Positions 48,517 through 59,106 of a stretch of DNA of 64,000 bases are shown here, one piece after another. The DNA comes from Rubrivivax sp. (GTDB taxonomy: Bacteria; Pseudomonadota; Gammaproteobacteria; Burkholderiales; Burkholderiaceae_C). The DNA lies in NCBI GenBank assembly GCA_021300575.1, contig JAJTDM010000007.1:20865-84864 (forward strand). The letters run 5' to 3'. A program made the position numbers and the translations under genes. Position 1 is the first letter of the stretch. Every line of letters begins with the position of its first letter. The notes below the pieces were generated by a model, which made no database searches, was not told where the DNA came from, and saw nothing but the letters and a program-made list of their open reading frames with translations.

Positions 48517-49362
48517 ATGCGGCGTGTCGTGTTCAACCAGAAGGGCGGCGTGGGCAAGTCCACCATCACCTGCAACCTCGCTGCCATCGGGGCCCAGCGC
48601 GGTCTGCGCACACTGGTGGTGGACCTGGACCCGCAGGCCAACAGCACCCGCTACCTGCTCGGTGATGCGGCTGATGAAGACCAGCCGGGCACGGCCGGCT
48701 TCTTCGAGCAGTCGCTGAAGTTCACGGTCAAGGACGAAGGCGTCGAGGGTTTCGTGGTGCCCACACCGTTCGAGAACCTGAGCGTCATGCCGGCCAGCGC
48801 GGCCTTGGCCGATCTGCACGCCAAACTGGAGTCACGCTACAAGATCTACAAGCTGCGCAAGGGCCTGGAGATGCTGGACGGCCAGTTTGACCGCATCTGG
48901 ATCGACACGCCCCCGTCCTTGAACTTCTACACCCGCAGCGCCCTCATCGCAGCTCAGGGATGCCTCATCCCCTTTGACTGCGACGACTTCTCGCGCAAAG
49001 CCCTCTACGGCCTGCTGGAGGAGGTGCAGGACCTGCGCGGTGACCACAACCCCGAACTCGAGGTGCATGGCATCGTCGTGAACCAGTTCCAGGCGCGCGC
49101 GCGCCTGCCGGGCGAACTGGTCCAGGCCCTGGTCGATGAGGGGCTGCCGGTGCTGCAGCCCTACCTCAGTGCCTCGGTGAAGGTTCGCGAGTCTCACCAG
49201 GCGGCCCGGCCCATGATCTACCTGGACCCCAGCCACAAGCTCACCCAGGAGTTCATCGCCTTGTTCGATGCCCTGCCGGGCGAGGCCAAGCCCAAGCCCA
49301 AACCCAAACCCAAACCCAAGCTCAAGTCCGGGCAGCGGCGCAAGGCCAGTACTGCAAGTTGA
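48517..49362 (+). CDS. ParA family ATPase
   Basis: MRRVVFNQKGGVGKSTITCNLAAIGAQRGLRTLVVDLDPQANSTRYLL; IWIDTPPSLNFYTRSALIAA. Confidence 0.88.
   Translation: MRRVVFNQKGGVGKSTITCNLAAIGAQRGLRTLVVDLDPQANSTRYLLGDAADEDQPGTAGFFEQSLKFTVKDEGVEGFVVPTPFENLSVMPASAALADLHAKLESRYKIYKLRKGLEMLDGQFDRIWIDTPPSLNFYTRSALIAAQGCLIPFDCDDFSRKALYGLLEEVQDLRGDHNPELEVHGIVVNQFQARARLPGELVQALVDEGLPVLQPYLSASVKVRESHQAARPMIYLDPSHKLTQEFIALFDALPGEAKPKPKPKPKPKLKSGQRRKASTAS
49288..49326 (+). repeat. Hexanucleotide tandem repeat (AARCCC) encoding a KP tail of the ParA protein
   Basis: AAGCCC AAGCCC AAACCC AAACCC AAACCC AAGCTC AAG. Confidence 0.85.
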
Positions 49363-49408
49363 GCCCTGGGGACCCGACGCCGGCCGGGTCTCGTCGCGGC
49401 GCTGATTC

Positions 49409-49876
49409 TCAGACGTGTTCTGAGCTCAGGCTCGCGTGCAGCAGGATTTCCACCTGCCCTTCGCGCTCCCGGCGCTTGATCCACCACAGCGCGCCTTTGC
49501 GCACCGGCCAGGGCTGCATCACGCCCGCCAGCAGGTAGGCGGCGGTCAACCCGAGCGTGGGCTGGTGGCCCACCACCACGACGGGTTCCTTGGCGTCCGG
49601 CCAGCGCGCCGCATGCAGCAGCGCCTCCACGGTCTGATCGGGGCCGAGCGCCTCCAGGATGCGTTTGCGCCGATCCAGGCCCTGGGCGGTCTGCACCGTG
49701 CGCAGGGTGGGGCTCACCAGCACGCGGGTGCCTTCGGGCAGATGATGGTTGAGCCAGCGGGCCATCCTCCCCGCTTGCCGCTCGCCCTTGGCCGTCAAGG
49801 GCCGATCGCGGTCTGCCGTACCGTCCGCTGCATCGCGGGCGTCTGCGTGTCGCCAGAGGATGAGGTCCACGCTCAA
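49409..49876 (-). CDS. sixA: Histidine phosphatase family protein, SixA-like
   Basis: VDLILWRHADA, RPLTAKGERQAGRMARWL, VLVSPTLRTVQTAQGL, VVVVGHQPTLG; TTG start overlaps ppk stop (TTGA). Confidence 0.8.
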   Translation of the reverse strand: MSVDLILWRHADARDAADGTADRDRPLTAKGERQAGRMARWLNHHLPEGTRVLVSPTLRTVQTAQGLDRRKRILEALGPDQTVEALLHAARWPDAKEPVVVVGHQPTLGLTAAYLLAGVMQPWPVRKGALWWIKRREREGQVEILLHASLSSEHV

Positions 49877-51924
49877 GGGCCGACGCAGCCGTGCAACCGC
49901 ATCAGCGCCTGCTGGGCACAGAGGCCCCGCTCTGCGGTGCGGGTGTAATCGCCAGAAGACTGGAGTTCCCACGCGTCCTGCTCGTCCAGCAGGTAGGGGG
50001 TGATGCATTCGTCGATGACGCGTTGGCGCAGCGTGTCGTCCAGGATCGGCCAGGCCACCTCCACGCGCCGCAGCATGTTGCGCGACATCCAGTCCGCACT
50101 GCTCAGGTACAGGGCTTCTTGTGGTGCGCTGGCCTCGCCCCAGCGGAAGTAGAAGACGCGGGTGTGCTCCAGGAAGCGCCCGATCACCGAGCGCACGCGG
50201 ATGTGGTCCGTCACGCCTGCCACGCCCGGCCGCAGGATGCAGGCCCCCCGCACGATGAGGTCGATCCACGCCCCCGCCTGGCCGGCCTCCACCAGGGCAT
50301 CGGTCAGGGCCGGGTCGGTCAGTGCGTTGACCTTCACCACCACGCGGGCGGTCAGGCCTTGCCGCGCAGCCTGAGCGACGCTGCGCAGCAACTCCAGCAT
50401 GCGGGCGTGCAGATGCGTCGGCGCGGTCAGCAGGCGCCGTTGTCCTGCCAGCGGTGCCAGGCTTGAGAGCTTCAGGAAGACGGCGTCGACGTCTGCGGTC
50501 AACTCCGGGTCGGCCGTGAGGTAGCCGACATCGGTGTACAGACGTGCCGTGCGCGGGTTGTAGTTCCCCGTGGACAGGTGGGCGTAGCGGCGCAGCAGGG
50601 TGGTGCCCTTGCGAGGGGTCTCGCGCCGGGTCACCAGCAGCAGCTTGGCGTGCGTCTTCAAGCCCACCATGCCGTACACCACCTGGGCGCCCACGCCCTC
50701 CAGACGTTCGGCCCAGTTGATGTTGGCTTCCTCGTCGAAGCGGGCCTTGAGCTCCAACACCACCGTCACTTCCTTGCCGCGGCGCACGGCCTCCAGCAAC
50801 AGGTCCATCAGCACGCTTTCCGTGCCGGTCCGGTAGACGGTCTGCTTGATGGCCAGCACCTGCGGGTCGGCCACGGCCTGGCGCAGGAACTCCACCACGG
50901 GCTCAAAGCTCTGGAAGGGATGGTGCAGCAGCAGATCGCCCTTCTTCAGGCGCTCGAACACGCTGCTGCCCTTGGGCCACTGCGCCTGCGGCCAACCGGG
51001 CTCGAAGGGCGGGAAACGCAGGCCGTTGGCGGGTGCCTGGTCGATGAGTTGGTTCAGGCGCACCAGGTTCACCGGTCCGTTGACCGGGTACAGCGCCTCG
51101 GGCGGCAGCGCAAACTGCTGCAACAACAACGCCGAGAGTTCCGGCGGGCAGGAACTCACCACCTCCAGGCGGATCGCCAGCCCGTAGTGGCGGGTGGTCA
51201 GACCGGTGCGCAGGGCCTGACGCAGGTTGGTCATGTCGTCCTCGTCCACCTCCAGGTCCGAGTCGCGCGTGACACGGAATTGCGAGAACGCTTCCACCGT
51301 CCGGCCGGGCAGCAGTTCGCCCAGGTGGGCCCGGATCACGCTGGTGAGCAGGACAAAGCCGTGTTCGCCCGGCGGCATCACCCGTTCGGGCAGGCGGATG
51401 ACGCGCGGCAGCGACCGAGGCACCTTCACGATGACGATGGCGCCGCCCGCGGCATGCACGTCGTCACCGGTCAAGCGCAAGATGAAGTTCAGGCTTTTGT
51501 TGGCCACCAGCGGGAAGGGGTGGGCCGGATCCAGTGCCACCGGCACCAGCAGCGGACGGACCTGGGCTTCGAAGAAGCGTGCCACCCAGCGCCGCTGCGC
51601 TTCGTTGCGGTCGGCATGGTTGAGGATGCGGATACCCTTTTCCGCCAAGGCGGGCATCACCTCGTCATTCAGGACGCGGTACTGCTCGTCAATCAGTTCA
51701 TGGGCCTGCGCCGACAGGTCCGCAAACTCCTGCCGGGTCTCGCCCTGCGCACTTTGGCGGACCAGCTCCAGCCAATCCGGGAAGCGCACTTCGAAGAACT
51801 CGTCCAGGTTGGACGACACGATGGTGATGTAGCGAAGCCGCTCCAGCAGCGGCACATCGGCGCGGCGCGCCTGGGCGAGCACGCGGAGGTTGAAGGCCAG
51901 CAAGGAGGCTTCGCGGTCGATCAT
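49873..51924 (-). CDS. ppk1: Polyphosphate kinase 1
   Basis: LLAFNLRVLAQARRADVPLLERLRYITIVSSNLDEFFEVR; TVYRTGTESVLMDLLLEAVRRGKEVTVVLELKARFDEEANI; STGNYNPRTARLYTDVGYLTAD. Confidence 0.93.
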   Translation of the reverse strand: MIDREASLLAFNLRVLAQARRADVPLLERLRYITIVSSNLDEFFEVRFPDWLELVRQSAQGETRQEFADLSAQAHELIDEQYRVLNDEVMPALAEKGIRILNHADRNEAQRRWVARFFEAQVRPLLVPVALDPAHPFPLVANKSLNFILRLTGDDVHAAGGAIVIVKVPRSLPRVIRLPERVMPPGEHGFVLLTSVIRAHLGELLPGRTVEAFSQFRVTRDSDLEVDEDDMTNLRQALRTGLTTRHYGLAIRLEVVSSCPPELSALLLQQFALPPEALYPVNGPVNLVRLNQLIDQAPANGLRFPPFEPGWPQAQWPKGSSVFERLKKGDLLLHHPFQSFEPVVEFLRQAVADPQVLAIKQTVYRTGTESVLMDLLLEAVRRGKEVTVVLELKARFDEEANINWAERLEGVGAQVVYGMVGLKTHAKLLLVTRRETPRKGTTLLRRYAHLSTGNYNPRTARLYTDVGYLTADPELTADVDAVFLKLSSLAPLAGQRRLLTAPTHLHARMLELLRSVAQAARQGLTARVVVKVNALTDPALTDALVEAGQAGAWIDLIVRGACILRPGVAGVTDHIRVRSVIGRFLEHTRVFYFRWGEASAPQEALYLSSADWMSRNMLRRVEVAWPILDDTLRQRVIDECITPYLLDEQDAWELQSSGDYTRTAERGLCAQQALMRLHGCVGP

Positions 51925-52009
51925 GAACGTGTAGGAGTTTGGGCAGGTTCGCGGACCTGCTCATGGGGAGGTTCGAGAACTTACAGCAAAAAGACGATAG
52001 CCCTGGCAT

Positions 52010-52027
52010 GTGACGGCTTTGTGACAG
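52010..52027 (-). promoter_or_regulatory. Putative Pho box upstream of ppk1
   Basis: Minus strand CTGTCAC AAAG CCGTCAC. Confidence 0.65.
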
Positions 52028-52106
52028 GCATCACCGATGACAGCTTTCGCAACGGACGAGCCGCACCACCCTTCAACGCAGGGAAGATGTCATCTGAAGC
52101 GGCGGT

Positions 52107-52124
52107 TTGTCACAAAAGCTTCAC
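52107..52124 (+). promoter_or_regulatory. Putative Pho box upstream of pstS
   Basis: TTGTCAC AAAA GCTTCAC. Confidence 0.7.
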
Positions 52125-52242
52125 GGGAGAGCCCTAGAGTGCCCCATAACGCAATCCAAGGTGTACGGAGATCCCAAAACCAAGGATGGCGCATGCGCTC
52201 ACCTGTCAGCTTCCATCACTTTTCATTTCCGCGGAGATTTCC

Positions 52243-53271
52243 ATGAAGCGTCACTTCCTCAAGACCCTGGCGGCCGCTGTGGTCGCCTCCCTGGCCTACA
52301 GCGGTGCCGCCCTGGCCGCCGACATCACCGGCGCCGGTGCCACCTTCCCCTTCCCGGTCTACGCCAAGTGGGCGGAAGCCTACAAGAAGGAAACCGGCAC
52401 GGGCCTGAACTACCAGTCCATCGGGTCTTCCGGCGGTATCCGCCAGATCCGCGCCAAGACCGTAACCTTCGGTGCGACCGATGCGCCCGTCTCCGGCCCC
52501 GACCTCGACAAGGACGCCATGGTGCAGTTCCCGGCCATCATCGGCGGCACGGTGCCCATCATCAACCTCGAGGGCTTCAAGCCGGGCGAACTTCGAGTCA
52601 CGGGTCCCGTGATGGCCGAAATGTTCCTGGGCACGATCAGCAAGTGGAACGACCCGAAGTTCGCAGCCCTGAATCCGGGCAAGAGCCTGCCGGATCAGCT
52701 GATCACAGTCGTGCATCGCGCTGACGGATCCGGCACCACTTTCAATTGGACTGACTACCTGACCGCCATCAGCAAAGACTGGGCTGACAAGGTGGGCAAG
52801 GGTGCTGCCGTCAAGTGGCCGGCTGCCACCTCCGTGGGTGGCAAGGGCAACGAAGGCGTTGCCGCCAACGTCGGCCGGATCAAGGGCTCCATCGGCTACG
52901 TGGAGTACGCGTACGTCAAGAAGAACAACATGAACTTCATGCAGGTCATGAACGCTGACGGCAAGTACGTCAGCCCCGACGACAAGACCTTCGCCGCTGC
53001 CGCTGCTGGCGCCGACTGGTTCAGCGTCCCGGGCATGGGCGTGTCCATGGTGAACGCCAAGGGTGCGGAGAGCTGGCCCATCTCCACCGCCTCGTTCATC
53101 CTCATGTACAAGGAGCCGGCAGACAAGGCTGCCGCAGGCGAAGCCCTGAAGTTCTTCGACTGGGCCTTCAAGAATGGCAAGCAGATGGCACTGGAACTGG
53201 ACTATGTGCCGCTGCCTGACCGGCTGACGGCGGACATCCGCAGCCGCGTCTGGTCGCAGATCAAGCGCTGA
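52243..53271 (+). CDS. pstS: Phosphate ABC transporter substrate-binding protein
   Basis: ITGAGATFPFPVYAKWAEAYKKETGTGLNYQSIGSSGGIRQI; HRADGSGTTFNWTDYL. Confidence 0.95.
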   Translation: MKRHFLKTLAAAVVASLAYSGAALAADITGAGATFPFPVYAKWAEAYKKETGTGLNYQSIGSSGGIRQIRAKTVTFGATDAPVSGPDLDKDAMVQFPAIIGGTVPIINLEGFKPGELRVTGPVMAEMFLGTISKWNDPKFAALNPGKSLPDQLITVVHRADGSGTTFNWTDYLTAISKDWADKVGKGAAVKWPAATSVGGKGNEGVAANVGRIKGSIGYVEYAYVKKNNMNFMQVMNADGKYVSPDDKTFAAAAAGADWFSVPGMGVSMVNAKGAESWPISTASFILMYKEPADKAAAGEALKFFDWAFKNGKQMALELDYVPLPDRLTADIRSRVWSQIKR

Positions 53272-53300
53272 TCAACGGCCTTCACAGAGCAGGGTGACCC

Positions 53301-54392
53301 ATGAGCGGGACGACGCCTACGCCCCTGGACGCTTCCCAAGCCGGCCCGCAGGTCGGCGCTGGTGGGCTTGGGCATACTCCCGACGAGCGGCCTGACATGG
53401 GAGGATCCCGCATGAGTTCAACACCCTCCACCCTGGCGGGCGTGGCGCCTTCAATGGTGTCCATCGCCCGCCGGCAGCAGATCCAGGATTTCTTCTTTCA
53501 CCGGATGACCCAGGCCTTTTCCTTGCTGGTGCTGGTGGCGCTGCTGGGCATCATCGGCTCGCTGCTGATCAATGCCGCGCCCACGTTCAAGAAGTTCGGT
53601 TTCGAGTTCCTGTGGCGCGCCGAGTGGGACATCATCAACGAGGAGTTCGGCGCGCTCATTGCCATCGTCGGCACGGTCACCAGTGCCGGCATGGCGATGT
53701 TGATCGCCGTGCCGCTGGCCTTCGGGATTGCGCTGTTCCTGACCGAGACCTGCCCTGTCTGGCTGCGCAGGCCGCTGGGCACGGCCATTGAGCTGCTGGC
53801 GGCGGTGCCGTCCATCATCTACGGCATGTTCGGCTTGTTCGTGTTCGCGCCGCTGTTCGCTGACTACTTCCAGGTGCCTGTGCAGCAGGTGCTGGGCGGC
53901 ATGCCCCTCATCGGCTGGTTGTTCGGCGGCGCCCCCAATGGGCTGGGCATCCTGGCTGCGGGCACGATCCTGGCCTTCATGGTGCTGCCCTTCGTGGCGG
54001 CGGTGATGCGTGACGTGTTCGAGATCGTGCCCCCCATCCTGCGCGAGTCGGCCTACGGCTTGGGCTGCACCACCTGGGAAGTGGTGCGCCGGGTCGTGCT
54101 GCCCTACACGCAAAAGGGCGTCATCGGCGGCATCATGCTGGGCCTGGGCCGCGCACTGGGCGAGACGATGGCCGTGACCTTCGTCATCGGCAACGCCAAC
54201 CGGCTGCCCACCTCCTTGTTCTCGCCGGGCACTTCGATCGCCTCGACGCTGGCCAATGAGTTTGGTGAGGCAGCGGACTTCCACCTGTCCACGCTGTTCG
54301 CGCTCGGTTTCCTGCTCTTCGTCATCACCTTCGTGGTGCTGGCGCTGGCCAAGATCCTCATCATCCGGACCGAGAAGGGGAAGGGCCTGTGA
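53301..54392 (+). CDS. pstC: Phosphate ABC transporter permease
   Basis: PstC permease ([37 protein letters not shown]); start may be 53412. Confidence 0.93.
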   Translation: MSGTTPTPLDASQAGPQVGAGGLGHTPDERPDMGGSRMSSTPSTLAGVAPSMVSIARRQQIQDFFFHRMTQAFSLLVLVALLGIIGSLLINAAPTFKKFGFEFLWRAEWDIINEEFGALIAIVGTVTSAGMAMLIAVPLAFGIALFLTETCPVWLRRPLGTAIELLAAVPSIIYGMFGLFVFAPLFADYFQVPVQQVLGGMPLIGWLFGGAPNGLGILAAGTILAFMVLPFVAAVMRDVFEIVPPILRESAYGLGCTTWEVVRRVVLPYTQKGVIGGIMLGLGRALGETMAVTFVIGNANRLPTSLFSPGTSIASTLANEFGEAADFHLSTLFALGFLLFVITFVVLALAKILIIRTEKGKGL

Positions 54393-55243
54393 GCATGAAT
54401 CCCGCTCTGTATCGTAAGCGCCGCTTGGCCAACCGCGTGGGCCTGACCCTGTCCATGGGAGCCATGGTCCTGGGCCTGGCAGTGTTGCTGTGGATCCTGG
54501 CCGTGCTGTTCTACAACGGCTTGACGGCCATGGACTTCAAGCTGTTCACGCAGGACACGCCAGCGCCGGGCACCGAAGGCGGCGGTCTGCGCAACGCCAT
54601 CGTCGGCAGCCTCATGATGCTGACGCTGACGGTGGTGGTTTCCACCCCAGTGGGCATCCTCGCGGGCATCTATCTCGCCGAGTATGGTGACCGCAGCCGC
54701 ACTGCGGAGCTCACGCGGTTCGTCACCGACATCATGCTGTCGGCGCCCTCCATCGTGCTGGGGCTGTTCGTCTATGCGATTGCGGTGGCCACGGTGGGTA
54801 ACTTCTCTGGATACGCCGGCAGCCTGGCCTTGTCGCTGATTGCCGTGCCGGTGGTGGTGCGCACAACAGAGAACATGCTGCGCCTCGTGCCTGGCAGCCT
54901 GCGCGAGGCCGCCTTTGCCCTGGGTGCGCCGCGCTGGAAGGTGGCCATCATGGTCAGCTTGCGAGCAGCGCGCAGCGGCGTGATCACAGGCCTGTTGCTG
55001 GCGGTGGCCCGCATCAGTGGCGAGACGGCGCCGTTGCTGTTCACGGCCCTGAACAACCAGTTCTTCAACGCCGACATGAGCAAGCCCATGGCCAACCTGC
55101 CGGTGGTGATCTTCCAGTTTGCGATGAGTCCCTACGACAACTGGATACGCCTGGCCTGGGCCGGGGCATTGCTCATCACACTGACCGTGCTGGTGATCAA
55201 CATCGTGGCGCGGGTGTTCTTCCGCGACCGCTCCTCCAACTGA
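54389..55243 (+). CDS. pstA: Phosphate ABC transporter permease
   Basis: PstA permease ([61 protein letters not shown]). Confidence 0.93.
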   Translation: MSMNPALYRKRRLANRVGLTLSMGAMVLGLAVLLWILAVLFYNGLTAMDFKLFTQDTPAPGTEGGGLRNAIVGSLMMLTLTVVVSTPVGILAGIYLAEYGDRSRTAELTRFVTDIMLSAPSIVLGLFVYAIAVATVGNFSGYAGSLALSLIAVPVVVRTTENMLRLVPGSLREAAFALGAPRWKVAIMVSLRAARSGVITGLLLAVARISGETAPLLFTALNNQFFNADMSKPMANLPVVIFQFAMSPYDNWIRLAWAGALLITLTVLVINIVARVFFRDRSSN

Positions 55244-55287
55244 GCGCCTGCCCCACGCCAGGCCTCAACTGCCGAGCCCTTCATCCC

Positions 55288-56076
55288 ATGCAAGCCGTCA
55301 TCAACGAGACCACCGCCGCCACGCGCAATGCGCTGGAGGTCCGCAAGCTCAACTTCTTCTACGGGAAGTTCCAGGGTCTGAAGAACATCGACCTGGACGT
55401 CGCCGAGAAGCGCGTCACAGCCTTCATCGGCCCCTCGGGCTGCGGCAAGTCCACCTTGCTGCGCACCTTCAACCGGATGTACAGCCTGTACCCGGGTCAG
55501 CGGGCCGAGGGACAGATCAATTTCTACGGCGAAAACATCCTGGACGACGGCCAGGACCTGAACATGCTGCGCGCCCGCATCGGCATGGTGTTTCAGAAAC
55601 CTACGCCGTTCCCGATGTCGATCTACGACAACATCGCATTCGGTGTGAAGCTGTACGAAACCCTGTCGCGCAGCGAGATGGACGACCGCGTGGAGTGGGC
55701 GCTGACCAAGGCGGCGCTGTGGAAGGAAGTCAAGGACAAGCTCACCCAGAGCGGCCTGTCACTCTCTGGTGGCCAGCAGCAGCGCTTGTGCATCGCGCGC
55801 AGCGTGGCGGTCAAGCCTTCGGTGCTGCTGCTGGACGAGCCCACTTCGGCCCTGGACCCGATCTCCACTGGCAAGATCGAGGAGCTGGTGCATGAACTCA
55901 AGAGCGACTACACCATTGCCATCGTCACCCACAACATGCAGCAGGCGGCGCGCTGCAGCGACTACACCGCCTACATGTACTTGGGCGACCTGATCGAGTT
56001 CGGCGAGACGAAGGAAATCTTCATGAAGCCCGAGCGCAAGGAGACCGAGGACTACATTACCGGTCGCTTCGGTTGA
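55288..56076 (+). CDS. pstB: Phosphate ABC transporter ATP-binding protein
   Basis: [55 protein letters not shown]. Confidence 0.95.
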   Translation: MQAVINETTAATRNALEVRKLNFFYGKFQGLKNIDLDVAEKRVTAFIGPSGCGKSTLLRTFNRMYSLYPGQRAEGQINFYGENILDDGQDLNMLRARIGMVFQKPTPFPMSIYDNIAFGVKLYETLSRSEMDDRVEWALTKAALWKEVKDKLTQSGLSLSGGQQQRLCIARSVAVKPSVLLLDEPTSALDPISTGKIEELVHELKSDYTIAIVTHNMQQAARCSDYTAYMYLGDLIEFGETKEIFMKPERKETEDYITGRFG

Positions 56077-56111
56077 TCCGCAGCAACCCTTCACCGGCAC
56101 AAGGACCCCAG

Positions 56112-56816
56112 ATGCCCGACAAGCACCTTTCAACCCAGTTCGATGCCGAGTTGAGCGGCGTGTCCACCCGCGTGCTGGAGATGGGAGGCCTGGTGGAAAG
56201 CCAGGTCTCGCGCGCCATCACCGCGTTGGTGTCCATCGAGCCCGAATTGGCCGCACAGGTGCTGCGTGACGAGGAACGCGTCAACCGCATGGAAGTGGAA
56301 ATCGACCGCGACCTCTCGGGCATCATCGCCCGGCGCCAGCCCACGGCCCGTGACCTGCGCCTGCTCATCGCCATCAGCAAGATCATCGCCAACCTCGAGC
56401 GCGTGGGGGACGAGGCCGCCCGCATCGGCCGAGTGGTGCAGCGCTTGTCAGCCGTGGGCATGCCCGGGCGGCGCCTGCCCGTGGGCGACCTGCAGTTCGA
56501 GTGCGACCTCGCTGTAGCGCAGTTGCGCAAGTCGCTGGATGCCTTTGCACGTCTGGACACCCGGCTGGCGCTGGAAGTGCTCAAGCATGACGACCAGATT
56601 GACCAAGAGTTCGAGGGCATGATGCGCAAGCTCATCACCTACATGATGGAGGATCCGCGCACGATTTCCTCCAGCATCGATCTCGTTTTCGTGGCCAAGG
56701 CTGTGGAACGCGTGGGCGACCACGCGAAGAACCTGGCCGAGGCGGTGATCTACATCGTCAAGGGAGCGGACGTGCGCCACACCCCGATGGTGGACATCGA
56801 GTCCGTGGCCAAGTAA
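56112..56816 (+). CDS. phoU: Phosphate signalling complex protein PhoU
   Basis: HLSTQFDAELSGVSTRVLEMGGLVESQV; RVGDHAKNLAEAVIYIVKG. Confidence 0.93.
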   Translation: MPDKHLSTQFDAELSGVSTRVLEMGGLVESQVSRAITALVSIEPELAAQVLRDEERVNRMEVEIDRDLSGIIARRQPTARDLRLLIAISKIIANLERVGDEAARIGRVVQRLSAVGMPGRRLPVGDLQFECDLAVAQLRKSLDAFARLDTRLALEVLKHDDQIDQEFEGMMRKLITYMMEDPRTISSSIDLVFVAKAVERVGDHAKNLAEAVIYIVKGADVRHTPMVDIESVAK

Positions 56817-56847
56817 GGCAGGCGCTCGGCAGCCGGAAATCACTCAC

Positions 56848-57567
56848 ATGACCACAGGCCGCTTGCTGGTGGTGGAGGACGAGCCCTCCATCTCCGAACT
56901 CATTTCCATCAACCTGCGCCATGCCGGGTTCACTGTGGTTACGGCGGCGACGGCAGAAGCGGCGCGCGAGGTCGTGGACCGCGAACTGCCCGGGCTGGTG
57001 GTGCTTGACTGGATGTTGCCCGACCGCAGTGGCATTGCGCTTTGCCGGCAGTGGCGAAGCGAATCGCGCACGCGGGACCTGCCCGTCATCATGTTGACTG
57101 CGCGTGCCGAGGAGGCTGACCAGGTGCAGGGTCTGGAGGCCGGCGCGGATGACTACCTGGTCAAGCCCTTCTCCCCCCGCACCTTGGTGGCCCGGGTACG
57201 CGCCGTGCTGCGCAGGCGCTCGCCCCAGGCGCTGGACGATGCGGTGCAGATAGGGGCGTTGAAACTGGACCCCTCGACCCGTCGCGTGACTTGCCAGGCC
57301 TCGGGCTTACAGACCGAGATCCGTCTGGGTCCCACCGAGTTCCGCCTGCTGCACTACCTGCTCACCCATCCGGAGCGTGTGCACAGCCGGGCCCAGCTGC
57401 TCGACCGTGTCTGGGGTGACCACGTGTTCATCGAGGAACGCACGGTGGATGTCCACATCAAGCGCCTTCGTGAGGCGCTGTCCGTGGCCGACTGTGCGGG
57501 CATGGTGGAGACCGTGCGCGGTGCGGGCTACCGCCTGGCAGCGCTGCCCCAGGCTGTGGCGGGCTGA
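56848..57567 (+). CDS. phoB: Phosphate regulon response regulator PhoB
   Basis: Receiver + wHTH; LVVLDWMLPDRSGI, GADDYLVKPFSPRTLVARVRAVLRR, EERTVDVHIKRLREAL. Confidence 0.93.
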   Translation: MTTGRLLVVEDEPSISELISINLRHAGFTVVTAATAEAAREVVDRELPGLVVLDWMLPDRSGIALCRQWRSESRTRDLPVIMLTARAEEADQVQGLEAGADDYLVKPFSPRTLVARVRAVLRRRSPQALDDAVQIGALKLDPSTRRVTCQASGLQTEIRLGPTEFRLLHYLLTHPERVHSRAQLLDRVWGDHVFIEERTVDVHIKRLREALSVADCAGMVETVRGAGYRLAALPQAVAG

Positions 57568-57599
57568 GATCGACAGCATCAGGCCGGGGGCTTGCGCGT

Positions 57600-59006
57600 A
57601 TGGAAGGCTTGCTGACCGGCATCATCGGGCTGTTGACTTTTGTCCTGCTCGGCCTCCTGACGGGAGCAGGGGTCGGGGTTGTCTGGGACGTGGTCGGGGC
57701 CCTGGCCATCGTCGGAGCCCTTTCGGGAGCAGTCGGCTTCGTGGTGCGCGACCGCCTGCGAGCGGGTCGGTTGCTGGACTGGTTCCGCGGTCCCCTGGAC
57801 GTAGCGGCGCCCCGTCAGGCCGGTTTCTGGGGTGAGCTGGCCTACCGGGCCGAGCGCGCCCTGGCGCGCCGGGAGGAGGCCACGCAGCGCGAACGGGAAC
57901 GGCGCGAGCAGTTCCTCTCGGCCATCGAGGCCTCGCCCAACGGGGTGCTGCTGCTGGGTGCGCAGGACCAGATCGAATGGTGCAATCGCGTGGCGGCCGA
58001 CCACTTCGGCCTGGACCCACAGCGCGATGTGCGCCAGCCCGTGACCAATCTGGTGCGCACACCTGCCTTCGTGGCCTATCTCCAGGCCGGGCAGTACGCG
58101 CAGCCGGTGACCTACCCCAATCCGCGCGCGCAGGGCACGCTGTCCGTCCTGGTCAAGCCGTACGGGCCCGGGCTGAAGCTGATCCTGTCCCAGGACATCA
58201 CCGAGCGTGAACGTGCCGAGGCCATGCGCCGGGACTTCGTGGCCAACGTCTCCCACGAGATCCGCACGCCACTGACCGTGCTGTCCGGCTTTGTCGAGAC
58301 TCTGGCCAGCCTCTCGCTTCGGCCCGACGAGCACCAGCGCGTGATGCACCTGATGGAGCAGCAGACGGGTCGCATGCAGGCCCTGGTGGCCGACCTGCTG
58401 ACGCTGGCCCAGTTGGAGGGCAGCCCCCGCCCGCAGGTCGACCGCTGGGTTCCCGTGTCGGCCCTCCTGGAGCGCGCCCTCGCCGACGCTCAATCACTGT
58501 CGGCCGGCCGCCACCAGATCGTCATGGCCCCTTCGCAGGCCGCCGAAGTCGCGGGCAACCTGACGGAGTTGCACAGTGCGCTGGGCAATCTGGTCACCAA
58601 TGCCGTGCGCTACACCCCGACCGGAGGGCGCATTGAACTGCGATGGACGCGACGTGAAGACGGCAGTGGCCTCTTCGAGGTGCAGGACAACGGACCGGGC
58701 ATCGCTCGCGAGCACCTGGCGCGGCTGACCGAGCGCTTTTACCGGGTCGACAGCGGCCGCTCGCGCGAGACCGGCGGCACCGGGCTGGGGCTGGCCATCG
58801 TCAAGCATGTGATCCAGCGCCATGGCGGCGAGATCCTCATCGACTCCGAGCTCGGCAAGGGTTCGGTGTTCGCGCTGACCCTGCCCGCGGCGCGTGTGCG
58901 CGCCCTGGCGGAGCCGGCTGAACCGGCCCCGGAGCCTTCCGACCGCGCCGGCATGCCTGCAGCCGAACTGGTACGCATCGCGGTCGACGACACCGCCACG
59001 CATTGA
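57600..59006 (+). CDS. phoR: Phosphate regulon sensor histidine kinase PhoR
   Basis: PAS-like region, RRDFVANVSHEIRTPLTVLSGFVETL, GTGLGLAIVKHVIQRHGG; follows phoB. Confidence 0.92.
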   Translation: MEGLLTGIIGLLTFVLLGLLTGAGVGVVWDVVGALAIVGALSGAVGFVVRDRLRAGRLLDWFRGPLDVAAPRQAGFWGELAYRAERALARREEATQRERERREQFLSAIEASPNGVLLLGAQDQIEWCNRVAADHFGLDPQRDVRQPVTNLVRTPAFVAYLQAGQYAQPVTYPNPRAQGTLSVLVKPYGPGLKLILSQDITERERAEAMRRDFVANVSHEIRTPLTVLSGFVETLASLSLRPDEHQRVMHLMEQQTGRMQALVADLLTLAQLEGSPRPQVDRWVPVSALLERALADAQSLSAGRHQIVMAPSQAAEVAGNLTELHSALGNLVTNAVRYTPTGGRIELRWTRREDGSGLFEVQDNGPGIAREHLARLTERFYRVDSGRSRETGGTGLGLAIVKHVIQRHGGEILIDSELGKGSVFALTLPAARVRALAEPAEPAPEPSDRAGMPAAELVRIAVDDTATH

Positions 59007-59040
59007 CCCGTTGCGCAGGGGTTCATCCATAATGCAACGC

Positions 59041-59106
59041 ATGTCTGCGATCTCCCCGATCACTGCAGCGCGCTCCGGTTGGCGTTGGCGCAAGCCATCA
59101 GTCTGA
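59041..59106 (+). CDS. Putative trp leader peptide MSAISPITAARSGWRWRKPSV
   Basis: Short ORF with TGG CGT TGG, 150 nt upstream of trpG; stem-loop GCGCCC-TCAAC-GGGCGC follows at 59117-59133. Confidence 0.5.
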   Translation: MSAISPITAARSGWRWRKPSV

